A DNA stretch of 64,000 bases from assembly GCF_022259695.1 (NCBI RefSeq), contig NZ_CP092099.1, positions 1,968,471 through 2,032,470 of the forward strand, written 5' to 3'. Position 1 is the stretch's first letter, and each line of letters opens with the position of its first letter. The notes under the pieces were generated by a model that ran no database searches, was not told the origin of the DNA, and saw only the letters and a program-made list of their open reading frames with translations. The translations under genes were made by a program, and so were the position numbers. This stretch comes from Flaviramulus sp. BrNp1-15 (lineage in GTDB: Bacteria; Bacteroidota; Bacteroidia; Flavobacteriales; Flavobacteriaceae). Shown piece by piece: positions 56,158 through 64,000 of this stretch.

Positions 56158-56173
56158 AAAATAATAACAATTA

Positions 56174-57043
56174 ATGAAATTACACTTTTTAGATAGAAGC
56201 GATTTACAAAATAAATCTGTATCTGTTCATCATAATAAATACAAAAACTTTTTAAAAGTTTGGCATTATCATGAGCAACTAGAATTGGTTGTTATTTTAA
56301 AAAGTACAGGAACTCGTTTTGTAGGCGATAGTATTGAAAAATTTAATGAAGGCGAAGTCATTTTATTAGGAAAGAATTTACCACATATGTGGTTAAATGA
56401 TGACATGTATTTTGAAAAAGATTCAACATTAGAGGCAGAGGCAATTGCAGTTCATTTCAAAGAGCATTTTATGGGAGAGTATTTTTTAAACACTCCAGAA
56501 ATGGCATCCATTCAAGCACTTTTAAAAAGATCTAGAAGAGGAATAAAATTCTCAGGAAATAATAAAAAAATCATTTCAAATATTAAAAATTTAATAAACC
56601 TTAATGATTTTGAAAAAGTAATTAAGATAATTGAAATTTTGCATGCTCTAGCAAAAGAAGAAGTATATACTTTACTATGTAACGAAGGGCTAGCAAGCTC
56701 AATTATAAAATCTAAAAACAAAAAACTAGATAAAGTTTACTCTTATGTTTTTAACAATTTTAAGGAGCCAATTATATTGGAAGAAGTTGCAAAAATAGCT
56801 AACATGAATCCCTCGGCTTTTAGTAGATTATTTAAAAAAGTAAATCGTAAAACTTTCACAAAATATATTAACGAAATCCGTATAGGATATTCATGCAAAT
56901 TGCTACTAGAAGAAAAATATAGCATAACAGATATTTGTTATGAGTCTGGATTTAATAATCTCTCAAATTTTAACAGACAATTTAAAGCAATAACAAAGTA
57001 TTCTCCTTCAGAATATTTAAAAAATCATATAAAAACAGTATGA
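56174..57043 (+). CDS. AraC-family transcriptional regulator
   Basis: A 289-residue regulator with an N-terminal cupin sugar-sensing domain (about 20-130; HYHEQLELVVI, GEVILLGKNLPHMW) and a C-terminal double helix-turn-helix (about 185-285; EVAKIANMNPSAFSRLFKK and DICYESGFNNLSNFNRQFK). It is followed without a gap by the fuconate dehydratase gene (ATGA overlap), so it is translated with the pathway it probably controls. The effector may be L-fucose or an intermediate. It is the only regulator visible near the second PUL, and it could also act on the GH31 palindrome. Confidence 0.82.
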   Translation: MKLHFLDRSDLQNKSVSVHHNKYKNFLKVWHYHEQLELVVILKSTGTRFVGDSIEKFNEGEVILLGKNLPHMWLNDDMYFEKDSTLEAEAIAVHFKEHFMGEYFLNTPEMASIQALLKRSRRGIKFSGNNKKIISNIKNLINLNDFEKVIKIIEILHALAKEEVYTLLCNEGLASSIIKSKNKKLDKVYSYVFNNFKEPIILEEVAKIANMNPSAFSRLFKKVNRKTFTKYINEIRIGYSCKLLLEEKYSITDICYESGFNNLSNFNRQFKAITKYSPSEYLKNHIKTV

Positions 57044-58389
57044 AACATAATATGATAGATGAGGTAATTATAACTAATGTTTCAATAAGAGATGTTAGAT
57101 TTCCAACAAGTAGAAGTTTAGATGGTTCTGATGCTATGAATCCAGATCCAGATTATTCTGCTGCATATGTTATTTTAGAAACAAACAAAAAAGGTTTAGA
57201 GGGGCATGGTTTAACTTTTACTATAGGAAGAGGTAACGAGGTTTGTGTAAAGGCAATAGAATCTATGTCACATTTAATCGTAAATAAAACATTAAGTTCT
57301 TTTACTAAAAATATGGGAGCCTTTTGGACTATGATTACTGGAGATAGTCAATTAAGATGGTTAGGACCAGAAAAAGGAATAATTCATTTAGCCACAGGAG
57401 CAGTTGTTAATGCGGTTTGGGATTTATATGCAAAAACAGAAAAAAAACCATTATGGAAACTAATCACAGATATGTCTCCAGAAAAATTGGTTTCTTGTAT
57501 TGATTTTAAATATATAAGTGATGTTATTACACCCGAAGAGGCTTTAAACATGCTTAAATCGCTAGACTCAACAAAACAGGAACGCATTAGTCATCTTGAA
57601 AAAAATGGATATCCAGCATATACTACATCTGCAGGATGGTTAGGTTATTCAGATGAAAAAATTAGAAGACTATGTAAAGATGCGTTGGCAAAAGGCTGGA
57701 AATATATAAAAATGAAAGTTGGTGCCAATATTGAAGATGATGTAAGAAGAGCAAAAATTATTAGAGAAGAAATTGGTTATGATTTGCAGCTTATGATGGA
57801 CGCAAATCAAAAATGGGATGTTGATGAAGCCATTGATAATATGAAACGATTAGAGCAATTCAAACCTTGGTGGATTGAAGAGCCTACTAGTCCAGACGAT
57901 ATTCTAGGTCATGCCAAAATAGCAAAAGCTGTTAAACCAATTCATGTAGCCACTGGAGAACATTGTCAAAATAGAATCATGTTTAAACAATTCATGCAAT
58001 CGAATGCGTTAGGAATTTGTCAAATAGATGCTTGTAGAGTCGGAGGAGTAAACGAAATTTTAGCTATTTTATTGATGGCAAAAAAATTCAATATACCCGT
58101 TTGTCCGCACGCTGGTGGTGTTGGGTTATGTGAGTATGTGCAACATTTATCTATAATAGATTATGTTTCGATAAGCGGTTCTTTAGACAATAGAGTTATA
58201 GAATATGTTGATCATTTACACGAACATTTTGTTGATCCAGTAAACGTAAAAGACGGAGCATATATGCTTCCTAAATTACCAGGTTATAGTATAGAAATGA
58301 AAAAAGAATCTTTAGCTGAATATAGTTTCCCATGTGGTACTTTTTGGGAAGCTGATTTATTGTCATCAAAATCAACTATTGAAGTATAG
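57040..58389 (+). CDS. L-fuconate dehydratase (enolase superfamily)
   Basis: A 449-residue cytoplasmic enolase-superfamily enzyme. Typical fuconate-dehydratase landmarks are visible: TIGRGNEVCVKAIESM in the N-terminal capping domain; the barrel motif TTSAGWLGYSDEKI; KMKVG with the catalytic Lys (about 228); MMDANQKWD with the metal-ligand Asp; EEPTSPDD; TGEHCQNR; and GGVGLCEYVQH with the catalytic His. It dehydrates L-fuconate to 2-keto-3-deoxy-L-fuconate. The start at 57040 overlaps the AraC stop as ATGA; an ATG at 57052 could also be used. Neighbours are the other enzymes of the same pathway. Confidence 0.88.
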   Translation: MKHNMIDEVIITNVSIRDVRFPTSRSLDGSDAMNPDPDYSAAYVILETNKKGLEGHGLTFTIGRGNEVCVKAIESMSHLIVNKTLSSFTKNMGAFWTMITGDSQLRWLGPEKGIIHLATGAVVNAVWDLYAKTEKKPLWKLITDMSPEKLVSCIDFKYISDVITPEEALNMLKSLDSTKQERISHLEKNGYPAYTTSAGWLGYSDEKIRRLCKDALAKGWKYIKMKVGANIEDDVRRAKIIREEIGYDLQLMMDANQKWDVDEAIDNMKRLEQFKPWWIEEPTSPDDILGHAKIAKAVKPIHVATGEHCQNRIMFKQFMQSNALGICQIDACRVGGVNEILAILLMAKKFNIPVCPHAGGVGLCEYVQHLSIIDYVSISGSLDNRVIEYVDHLHEHFVDPVNVKDGAYMLPKLPGYSIEMKKESLAEYSFPCGTFWEADLLSSKSTIEV

Positions 58390-58392
58390 AAT

Positions 58393-59169
58393 ATGAAGTT
58401 CAGTCTAAAAAATAAAACAGCTATTGTTACTGGTGGAGCTAGTGGTATAGGAAAAGCCATATCTCAAACTTTTGCAGAACAAGGCGCATACGTACACATA
58501 TTAGAATTAAATGTTTTAGATGGACAATCTTTTGTAAACAAATTAATAGATAAAGGGTTAAAAGCAAGTATACATAAATGTAATGTGGCTATTAAAGCAG
58601 AAGTTGATACAGTTATTAATAATATTGCTAAAGCATCTGAAGTAGATATTTTAATTAATAACGCAGGAATAGCACATGTAGGTAATATAGAAAATACTGA
58701 AGAAAGTGATTTAGATAACTTATATCAAGTAAATATTAAAGGTGTTTATAATTGTATAAAAGCGGTAATACCTTTTATGAAAAAGCAAAATTCGGGTGTT
58801 ATAATTAATATGGCATCTATTGCATCTACTGTAGCAGTAGCTGAACGTTTTGCTTATTCTATGACTAAAGGAGCAGTTTTAACTATGACGTATTCAATTG
58901 CTAAAGATTATATTACAAACGGTATTCGATGTAATAGTATTTCGCCAGCAAGAGTGTATACACCTTTTGTTGAAGGTTTTATCAAAAAAAACTATCCAGG
59001 AAAAGAGCAAGAAACAATAGAGGCATTATCAAAAACACAACCTATCGGACGAATGGGAAAACCTGAAGAAGTTGCAGATTTAGCATTATATTTATGTTCT
59101 GATGAAGCTTCATTTATAACAGGAACAGATTTTCCAATAGACGGTGGTTTTATTAAATTAAATGGTTAA
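58393..59169 (+). CDS. SDR, probable 2-keto-3-deoxy-L-fuconate dehydrogenase
   Basis: A 258-residue short-chain dehydrogenase with the Rossmann motif TGGASGIG (13-20), NNAGIAH, and catalytic Ser (about 142), Tyr155 and Lys159 in YSMTK. An acidic residue at the end of beta-2 (LEL, about 38) suggests NAD+ as cofactor. It starts 3 bp after the dehydratase gene. Position suggests oxidation of 2-keto-3-deoxy-L-fuconate to the 2,4-diketo acid. A role as the initial L-fucose dehydrogenase cannot be excluded because a second SDR lies at 63246. Confidence 0.75.
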   Translation: MKFSLKNKTAIVTGGASGIGKAISQTFAEQGAYVHILELNVLDGQSFVNKLIDKGLKASIHKCNVAIKAEVDTVINNIAKASEVDILINNAGIAHVGNIENTEESDLDNLYQVNIKGVYNCIKAVIPFMKKQNSGVIINMASIASTVAVAERFAYSMTKGAVLTMTYSIAKDYITNGIRCNSISPARVYTPFVEGFIKKNYPGKEQETIEALSKTQPIGRMGKPEEVADLALYLCSDEASFITGTDFPIDGGFIKLNG

Positions 59170-59179
59170 TAACTAGAAA

Positions 59180-60034
59180 ATGAAATTAATTAGATTTGGA
59201 AAAATAAATCAAGAAAAACCAGGAGTTCAGTTAAATAACGATACTAGAATAGATGTATCTAATTTTGGAGAAGATTACACCGAAACCTTTTTTGAAACAA
59301 ATGGAATTGAGCGATTAAAAAAATGGTTGGAAACAAACCAATTATCGTGTTCAGTAATATCAAACGATACTAGACTAGGAAGCCCAATTGTAAGACCTTC
59401 AAAAATTGTATGCGTAGGTTTAAACTATTCAATGCATGCCAAAGAAGCAGGTATGGCAATACCTAAAGAACCTGTTTTGTTCTTTAAAGCAACCTCTGCA
59501 ATTGTTGGTCCAAATGACGATTTAATTATTCCTAAAGGCAGTGTAAAAACCGATTGGGAAGTAGAGTTAGGTGTTGTTATTGGTAAAAAAGCATCATATG
59601 TAAGTGAAGCAGATGCTTTAAATTATGTTGCTGGCTATGTATTGCATAATGATTATAGTGAACGCGAATTTCAATTAGAAAAAGAAGGACAATGGGTAAA
59701 AGGAAAAAGCTGTGATACATTTGCACCTTTGGGTCCATTTTTAGCTACAAAAGAAGAAATAAAAAAACCGAATAATTTAAATCTTTGGTTAAAATTAAAT
59801 GGTGAGGTAATGCAAAATAGTAATACTTCAGATTTTGTTTTTAACATACAAGAAGTGGTAAGTTATATTAGTCAATACATGACACTTTTACCTGGAGATA
59901 TAATTTCCACAGGAACCCCATTTGGAGTTGGTTTAGGCTTAGACCCACAACGATATTTAAAACCTGGCGATATTGTAGAACTAGGTATAGAAGGTTTAGG
60001 CACATCAAAACAACACGTTAAGGCTTACCAATAA
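59180..60034 (+). CDS. FAH-family hydrolase, probable 2,4-diketo-3-deoxy-L-fuconate hydrolase
   Basis: A 284-residue fumarylacetoacetate hydrolase-family enzyme. The fold shows VGLNYSMHAKEAG, DWEVELGVVIG with metal-binding Glu residues, NDYSEREFQ and WVKGKSCDTFAPLGP, and ends with ISTGTPFGVGLGLDP. It would split 2,4-diketo-3-deoxy-L-fuconate into pyruvate and L-lactate, the last step of the non-phosphorylative route. Other acylpyruvate substrates are possible, but the gene order fits. It lies 10 bp after the SDR gene and abuts the lactonase gene. Confidence 0.82.
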   Translation: MKLIRFGKINQEKPGVQLNNDTRIDVSNFGEDYTETFFETNGIERLKKWLETNQLSCSVISNDTRLGSPIVRPSKIVCVGLNYSMHAKEAGMAIPKEPVLFFKATSAIVGPNDDLIIPKGSVKTDWEVELGVVIGKKASYVSEADALNYVAGYVLHNDYSEREFQLEKEGQWVKGKSCDTFAPLGPFLATKEEIKKPNNLNLWLKLNGEVMQNSNTSDFVFNIQEVVSYISQYMTLLPGDIISTGTPFGVGLGLDPQRYLKPGDIVELGIEGLGTSKQHVKAYQ

Positions 60035-60859
60035 ATGAGAATTGATGCACATCAACATTTTTGGGAATTTAATCCAAACCGAGATACTTGGATTGATGAT
60101 TCTATGTTGGTGTTGCAAAACAATTTTTTACCTAAAAACTTAGAGAAATTATTAAAAGAAAATAGTTTTGATGGTTGTATTGCTGTGCAAGCAGATCAAT
60201 CAGAAGAAGAAACCAATTTTTTACTGCAACTATCAGAAAATAATGCTTTTATAAAAGGAGTTGTTGGTTGGGTTGATTTATTAGATGATAATATAGAACA
60301 ATCTTTAATTAAATTTTCATCTCATAAAAAATTCAAAGGAGTAAGACATATTATTCAGTCAGAGTCAGAAGGTTTTATGCTACAAAAAGAGTTCTTAAAT
60401 GGCATTTCAAAACTTAAAGATTTTAATCTAACCTACGATATTTTAATTTATCCTAATCAATTAAATGAAGCTTATCAATTAGTTCAGCTATTTCCAGAAC
60501 AAAAATTTGTTATTGATCATATAGCAAAACCACCAATTAAAGCAGGTAAAATAGATAAATGGGCAGAAGATATTTTAAAATTTTCAAATTGTAAAAATGT
60601 GTACTGTAAACTATCAGGTATTGTTACTGAGGCAAACTGGAAAACTTGGAAAGCAGATGAATTCATGTCTTATTTAGAAGTTGTTTTTAAAACCTTTGGT
60701 TCTAAAAGATTAATGTTTGGGTCCGATTGGCCAGTGTGCTTGTTGGCTGCTAATTATAATGAAATTGTAACGTTAGTGGAAAAGTATATAAGTAATTTGC
60801 CTTTAAATGACCAAGCTGCAATTATGGGTAAAAACGCATTAGAATTTTATAATATTTAA
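60035..60859 (+). CDS. Amidohydrolase-family lactonase, probable L-fuconolactonase
   Basis: A 274-residue amidohydrolase-2 family protein. It opens with the metal motif DAHQHFWEFN (His6, His8) and closes with FGSDWPV (Asp about 235). In the middle are GWVDLLDDN and VIDHIAKPP. No signal peptide is present. This is the family of L-fuconolactone/L-rhamnono-lactone hydrolases, so it likely opens L-fuconolactone to L-fuconate before the dehydratase step. The start codon directly follows the previous stop. Confidence 0.83.
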   Translation: MRIDAHQHFWEFNPNRDTWIDDSMLVLQNNFLPKNLEKLLKENSFDGCIAVQADQSEEETNFLLQLSENNAFIKGVVGWVDLLDDNIEQSLIKFSSHKKFKGVRHIIQSESEGFMLQKEFLNGISKLKDFNLTYDILIYPNQLNEAYQLVQLFPEQKFVIDHIAKPPIKAGKIDKWAEDILKFSNCKNVYCKLSGIVTEANWKTWKADEFMSYLEVVFKTFGSKRLMFGSDWPVCLLAANYNEIVTLVEKYISNLPLNDQAAIMGKNALEFYNI

Positions 60860-60867
60860 ACTAGGAA

Positions 60868-63237
60868 ATGAAAGCATACTTTAAACTACTAGCAATACTA
60901 TTAATAACCATAACTTTTGTTGGGTGTAAAACTGAAAACACAGACAAAGAATTAGTTAAAAGAGAACAAGTATTTTGGTATACAAGTCCAGCTGAAGATT
61001 GGGATAATGCATTACCAATAGGAAATGGTCGTTTAGGAGCCATGGTTTTTGGTAACCCAATTAATGAGCGCATTCAACTTAACGAAGATTCTATGTGGCC
61101 AGGGAGTGATGAATGGGGAAATTCTAAAGGTACACCAGAAGATTTAGCTGAAATAAGAAACCTTATAAAAACAGGACAAGTACATCTAGCAGATAGTTTA
61201 ATTGTTGAACGATTTTCGTATAAGCAAGTTGCAAGATCTCACCAAACCATGGGTGATTTATTTATAAATTTTGAAGACAAAAAAGTTGAAAATTATACTC
61301 GAAAGTTGAATTTAAGTGAAGCATTTGTTGAATCAAATTATGACGTTGATTCTTATAATGTTTCTCAAAAAATATTTTCATCTGCAGCTGACGATGTTTT
61401 GGTTGTAAAAATAAGCACCACTAACCCAGAAGGATTAAATTACGATTTAAAATTAAGCAGACCAGACGATAACGGTCATAAAACCGTTGAGGTAACTACA
61501 CCAAATGAAAACACTATAAAAATGAATGGTATGGTAACGCAATATGCTGGTGCTGTACATTCAAAACCAGTAGAGATAGATCATGGGGTTAAGTTTGAAA
61601 CTGTTTTGCAAGTGCAAAATGATTCTGGAACAATTAATAATATAGAAGGCGGATTATCATTAAAAAATGTAAAAGATGCTACTATTTATATTGTGTGTAA
61701 TACCTCTTTTTATACTCAAGATTTTAAATTGAAGAACATAGAAACACTTCAAAAAGTAAATAACTCATCTTATAAAGAAATTTTAAAAAATCATATTGAA
61801 GATTATCAAAGGTTATACAATCGTACATCTATAAATTTAGGCAATCATGAGTTAGATTCTTTACCAACAAATGAACGTTTAAAAAGAGTTAAAGAAGGGA
61901 AAGAAGATATAAATTTCGCAGCAAAACTTTTTGATTATGGTCGATATCTACTAATTTCTAGCTCAAGGCCCAATACCAATCCAGCCAATTTACAAGGTAT
62001 TTGGAATAAAGATATTCAAGCACCATGGAATGCAGATTATCATTTAAATATTAATTTACAAATGAATTATTGGTTGGCAGATGTTACTAATTTAAGTGAA
62101 TGCCATAAACCATTATTCGATTTGACTGATAGGTTAATAGAGCGTAGTAAAATTTTAGCTAAAGAGCAATATGGCATGAGAGGGGCAATTTCTCATCATA
62201 CTACAGATTTGTGGGGAACACCATGGATGCGAGCCGTTAAACCATACTGGGGATCATGGATACATGGAGGAGGTTGGATTGCTCAGCATTATTGGGAACA
62301 TTACCGCTTTACACAAGATACAGTATTCTTAAAAGAAAGAGCTTATCCTGCTATTAAAGCTTATGCAGAGTTTTATGCAGACTGGTTGGTGTTAGATGAA
62401 AGAGATAATACATTGGTGTCTGTTCCAGAAACATCTCCTGAAAATTCTTATTTAGCAGCAGATGGAAAACCAGCAGCAGTATCCTATGGAAATGCTATGG
62501 GGCATCAAATTATTCGAGAAGTATTTGATAATGTATTAGAATCGGCATCTATTTTAGGAATAGAAGATGCGTTTACTAAATCTATAAGAGAAAAAAGAAG
62601 TAATTTACACTCAGGAATTAAAATAGGACAAGATGGAAGATTAATGGAATGGGATAGGGCTTATGAAGAACCTGAAAAAGGTCACAGGCATATTTCGCAT
62701 TTATATGCTTTACACCCTGGAGATGATATTACTATTAAGAACCCAGAATTATTTGAAGCGGCTAAAAAAACAATACAGTATCGTTTAGATAATGGAGGAG
62801 CAGGCCCCGGTTGGAGTAGAGCATGGATAATTAACTTTTTTGCTCGTTTATTAGATGTCAATGCAGTTGAAGAACATATTGATTTATTTTTACAACGTTC
62901 GGTTTATGGTAATTTATTAGATATTCACCCACCTTTTCAAATTGACGGTAATTTTGGTTTTACTTCTGGAATAGCAGAAGCATTATTGCAATCACATGAA
63001 GGTTTTTTAAGAATATTGCCAGCATTACCCAATAATTGGAAAAACGGAAACATTAAAGGTTTAAAAGCTAGAGGAAATATTTTAGTTGATATATCATGGA
63101 AAGATGGTAGATTAGATCAATTAGTATTAAAATCACCTGTTAAAAAAACAATAAAGTTGGTTTATGGTAATATTGAAAAAACAATAGTTCTTGAAGCAAA
63201 TAAATCAACAACTTTAAATAATATTTTAAAAGAATAA
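60868..63237 (+). CDS. GH95 alpha-L-fucosidase, lipoprotein
   Basis: A 789-residue GH95 lipoprotein (signal ending F-V-G-C). The N-terminal beta domain opens with WDNALPIGNGRLGAMVFG. The (alpha/alpha)6 barrel carries catalytic Asn394 and Asn396 in HLNINLQMNYW, general-acid candidate Glu525 in ETSPENSY and Asp693 in FQIDGNFG, matching the inverting AfcA-type mechanism. GH95 removes alpha-1,2-L-fucose (some members L-galactose) from galactosyl ends, as found in fucogalactoxyloglucan. It lies 8 bp after the lactonase gene, so release and catabolism of fucose are in one operon. Confidence 0.88.
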   Translation: MKAYFKLLAILLITITFVGCKTENTDKELVKREQVFWYTSPAEDWDNALPIGNGRLGAMVFGNPINERIQLNEDSMWPGSDEWGNSKGTPEDLAEIRNLIKTGQVHLADSLIVERFSYKQVARSHQTMGDLFINFEDKKVENYTRKLNLSEAFVESNYDVDSYNVSQKIFSSAADDVLVVKISTTNPEGLNYDLKLSRPDDNGHKTVEVTTPNENTIKMNGMVTQYAGAVHSKPVEIDHGVKFETVLQVQNDSGTINNIEGGLSLKNVKDATIYIVCNTSFYTQDFKLKNIETLQKVNNSSYKEILKNHIEDYQRLYNRTSINLGNHELDSLPTNERLKRVKEGKEDINFAAKLFDYGRYLLISSSRPNTNPANLQGIWNKDIQAPWNADYHLNINLQMNYWLADVTNLSECHKPLFDLTDRLIERSKILAKEQYGMRGAISHHTTDLWGTPWMRAVKPYWGSWIHGGGWIAQHYWEHYRFTQDTVFLKERAYPAIKAYAEFYADWLVLDERDNTLVSVPETSPENSYLAADGKPAAVSYGNAMGHQIIREVFDNVLESASILGIEDAFTKSIREKRSNLHSGIKIGQDGRLMEWDRAYEEPEKGHRHISHLYALHPGDDITIKNPELFEAAKKTIQYRLDNGGAGPGWSRAWIINFFARLLDVNAVEEHIDLFLQRSVYGNLLDIHPPFQIDGNFGFTSGIAEALLQSHEGFLRILPALPNNWKNGNIKGLKARGNILVDISWKDGRLDQLVLKSPVKKTIKLVYGNIEKTIVLEANKSTTLNNILKE

Positions 63238-63245
63238 TTATTTCG

Positions 63246-64000
63246 ATGGATTTAGGTTTAAAAAATAAAGTGGTTATTATAACTGGTGGAACTACTGGTA
63301 TTGGTAAGGCTATTACACGAGCTGTTGCAGATGAAGGAGGAATTCCTGTTTTTATAGGTAGAAATCAAGAAAATGGACTATTACTATTAAATGAGTTAAA
63401 AAAGAATAACAAAGAGGCATATTACATTCAAGTAGATTTACATAATACAGAGAGTTGTAAAAAAGCAGTTCTCGAAACTATTAATAAATATGGTAAAATA
63501 GATGCTTTAATTAATAATGCTGGCAAAAATGATTCAATTGGCTTAGAAAATGGTTCACCCGATGCGTTTAATGTTTCGGTTTCTAATAACTTAAATCATT
63601 ATTATAATATGGCTCACTTCTGCTTAGAAGAATTAAAAAAAACAGAAGGGAAAATTGTAAATATAAGTTCTAAAACAGCACTAACAGGTCAAGGAGGAAC
63701 TTCTGGTTATGCAGCTGCAAAAGGTGCGCAATTAGCATTAACAAGAGAATGGGCAGTAGAATTATTAAAATATAAAATTTGTGTAAATGCCATAATACCT
63801 GCAGAGGTGATGACGCCTTTATATAAAAGTTGGTTAAGCACATTTGAAAATCCAGAAGAAAAAAGAAAAGAGATTACAAAAAAAATACCTTTAGGAAACC
63901 GTATGACTACAAAAGAAGAAATTGCAAGTATGACAATATTTTTAATTTCAAATAAAGCTAATCATATTACAGGACAGCATATGTTTGTTGATGGCGGTTA
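63246..64000 (+). CDS. SDR, probable L-fucose dehydrogenase (3' cut by the window)
   Basis: ATG at 63246, 8 bp after the GH95 stop; the frame is open to the window end (251 codons), and the last residues (HITGQHMFVDGG) are those just before the usual SDR end, so only a few codons are missing. Rossmann motif TGGTTGIG (13-20), NNAG (90-93), Ser141 region and Tyr155/Lys159 in YAAAK are intact. Arg39 after beta-2 (FIGRN) suggests NADP preference, unlike the SDR at 58393. The context favours oxidation of L-fucose to L-fuconolactone as the first pathway step. Confidence 0.75.
   Translation, partial: MDLGLKNKVVIITGGTTGIGKAITRAVADEGGIPVFIGRNQENGLLLLNELKKNNKEAYYIQVDLHNTESCKKAVLETINKYGKIDALINNAGKNDSIGLENGSPDAFNVSVSNNLNHYYNMAHFCLEELKKTEGKIVNISSKTALTGQGGTSGYAAAKGAQLALTREWAVELLKYKICVNAIIPAEVMTPLYKSWLSTFENPEEKRKEITKKIPLGNRMTTKEEIASMTIFLISNKANHITGQHMFVDGG

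Noticed and set aside
1-64000. Mobile element or genomic-island boundary
   Set aside because: No transposase, integrase, tRNA or long direct repeats were seen, and base composition looks even across the window.

Overview
The window is AT-rich (coding and intergenic sequence alike) and reads as a chromosome segment of a member of the Bacteroidota, most likely a (marine) Flavobacteriaceae. The evidence is two SusC/SusD pairs, many lipoproteins with short Cys lipoboxes, a BACON domain, a Nudix-type AraR regulator and near absence of Shine-Dalgarno sequences. Nearly every gene serves plant or algal polysaccharide use. No transposase, integrase, tRNA, rRNA or CRISPR array was seen.

Layout. (1) 1-3973: tail of a polysaccharide utilization locus (PUL) that starts outside the window: a 5'-truncated PKD-type surface lipoprotein and two GH30 lipoproteins, probably for a beta-glucan. 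(2) 4181-33462: an arabinan/arabinoside PUL fused to L-arabinose catabolism. A divergent araR (minus strand) faces SusC-SusD, a very large FG-GAP/ASPIC lipoprotein, GH51, three exported GH43 proteins, GH127-type beta-L-arabinofuranosidase, a GH39-like protein, a GPH/MFS transporter, a cytoplasmic GH43 and a second GH51. These are followed by araB-araD-araA, a mutarotase and a sodium/solute symporter. (3) 33532-38652, minus strand: a retaining-type GH97, an FMN-dependent L-lactate dehydrogenase-like enzyme and a SASA/CE20-like acetylesterase. (4) 39001-53978: a second PUL with SusC-SusD, a PKD lipoprotein, GH31 (YicI-like alpha-xylosidase motif), inverting GH97, GH3 and BACON-GH5 (GH5_4-like). 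This resembles a xyloglucan PUL. (5) 54073-64000: a tightly packed operon with GH42, an AraC regulator, a complete-looking non-phosphorylative L-fucose pathway (fuconate dehydratase, SDR, FAH-family hydrolase, lactonase), GH95 alpha-L-fucosidase and a second SDR cut by the window end.

How it works together. SusCD complexes import oligosaccharides released at the surface, and periplasmic and cytoplasmic GHs finish them. Arabinose goes through AraA/AraB/AraD. Fucose, probably released by GH95 from fucogalactoxyloglucan, would be oxidised to pyruvate and L-lactate. The lactate dehydrogenase-like gene between the two PULs could then take up that lactate.

Regulation. I found a 23-bp inverted repeat, ATAAGTGT-N7-ACACTTAT, at four places: twice between araR and susC, once before araB and once before the minus-strand GH97. 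It is the best candidate for the AraR operator and puts the GH97 in the arabinose regulon. A different perfect palindrome (AATATTTGTA-N4-TACAAATATT) precedes the GH31-GH97-GH3-GH5 operon. Product calls rest on motifs read by eye; no database search was run.
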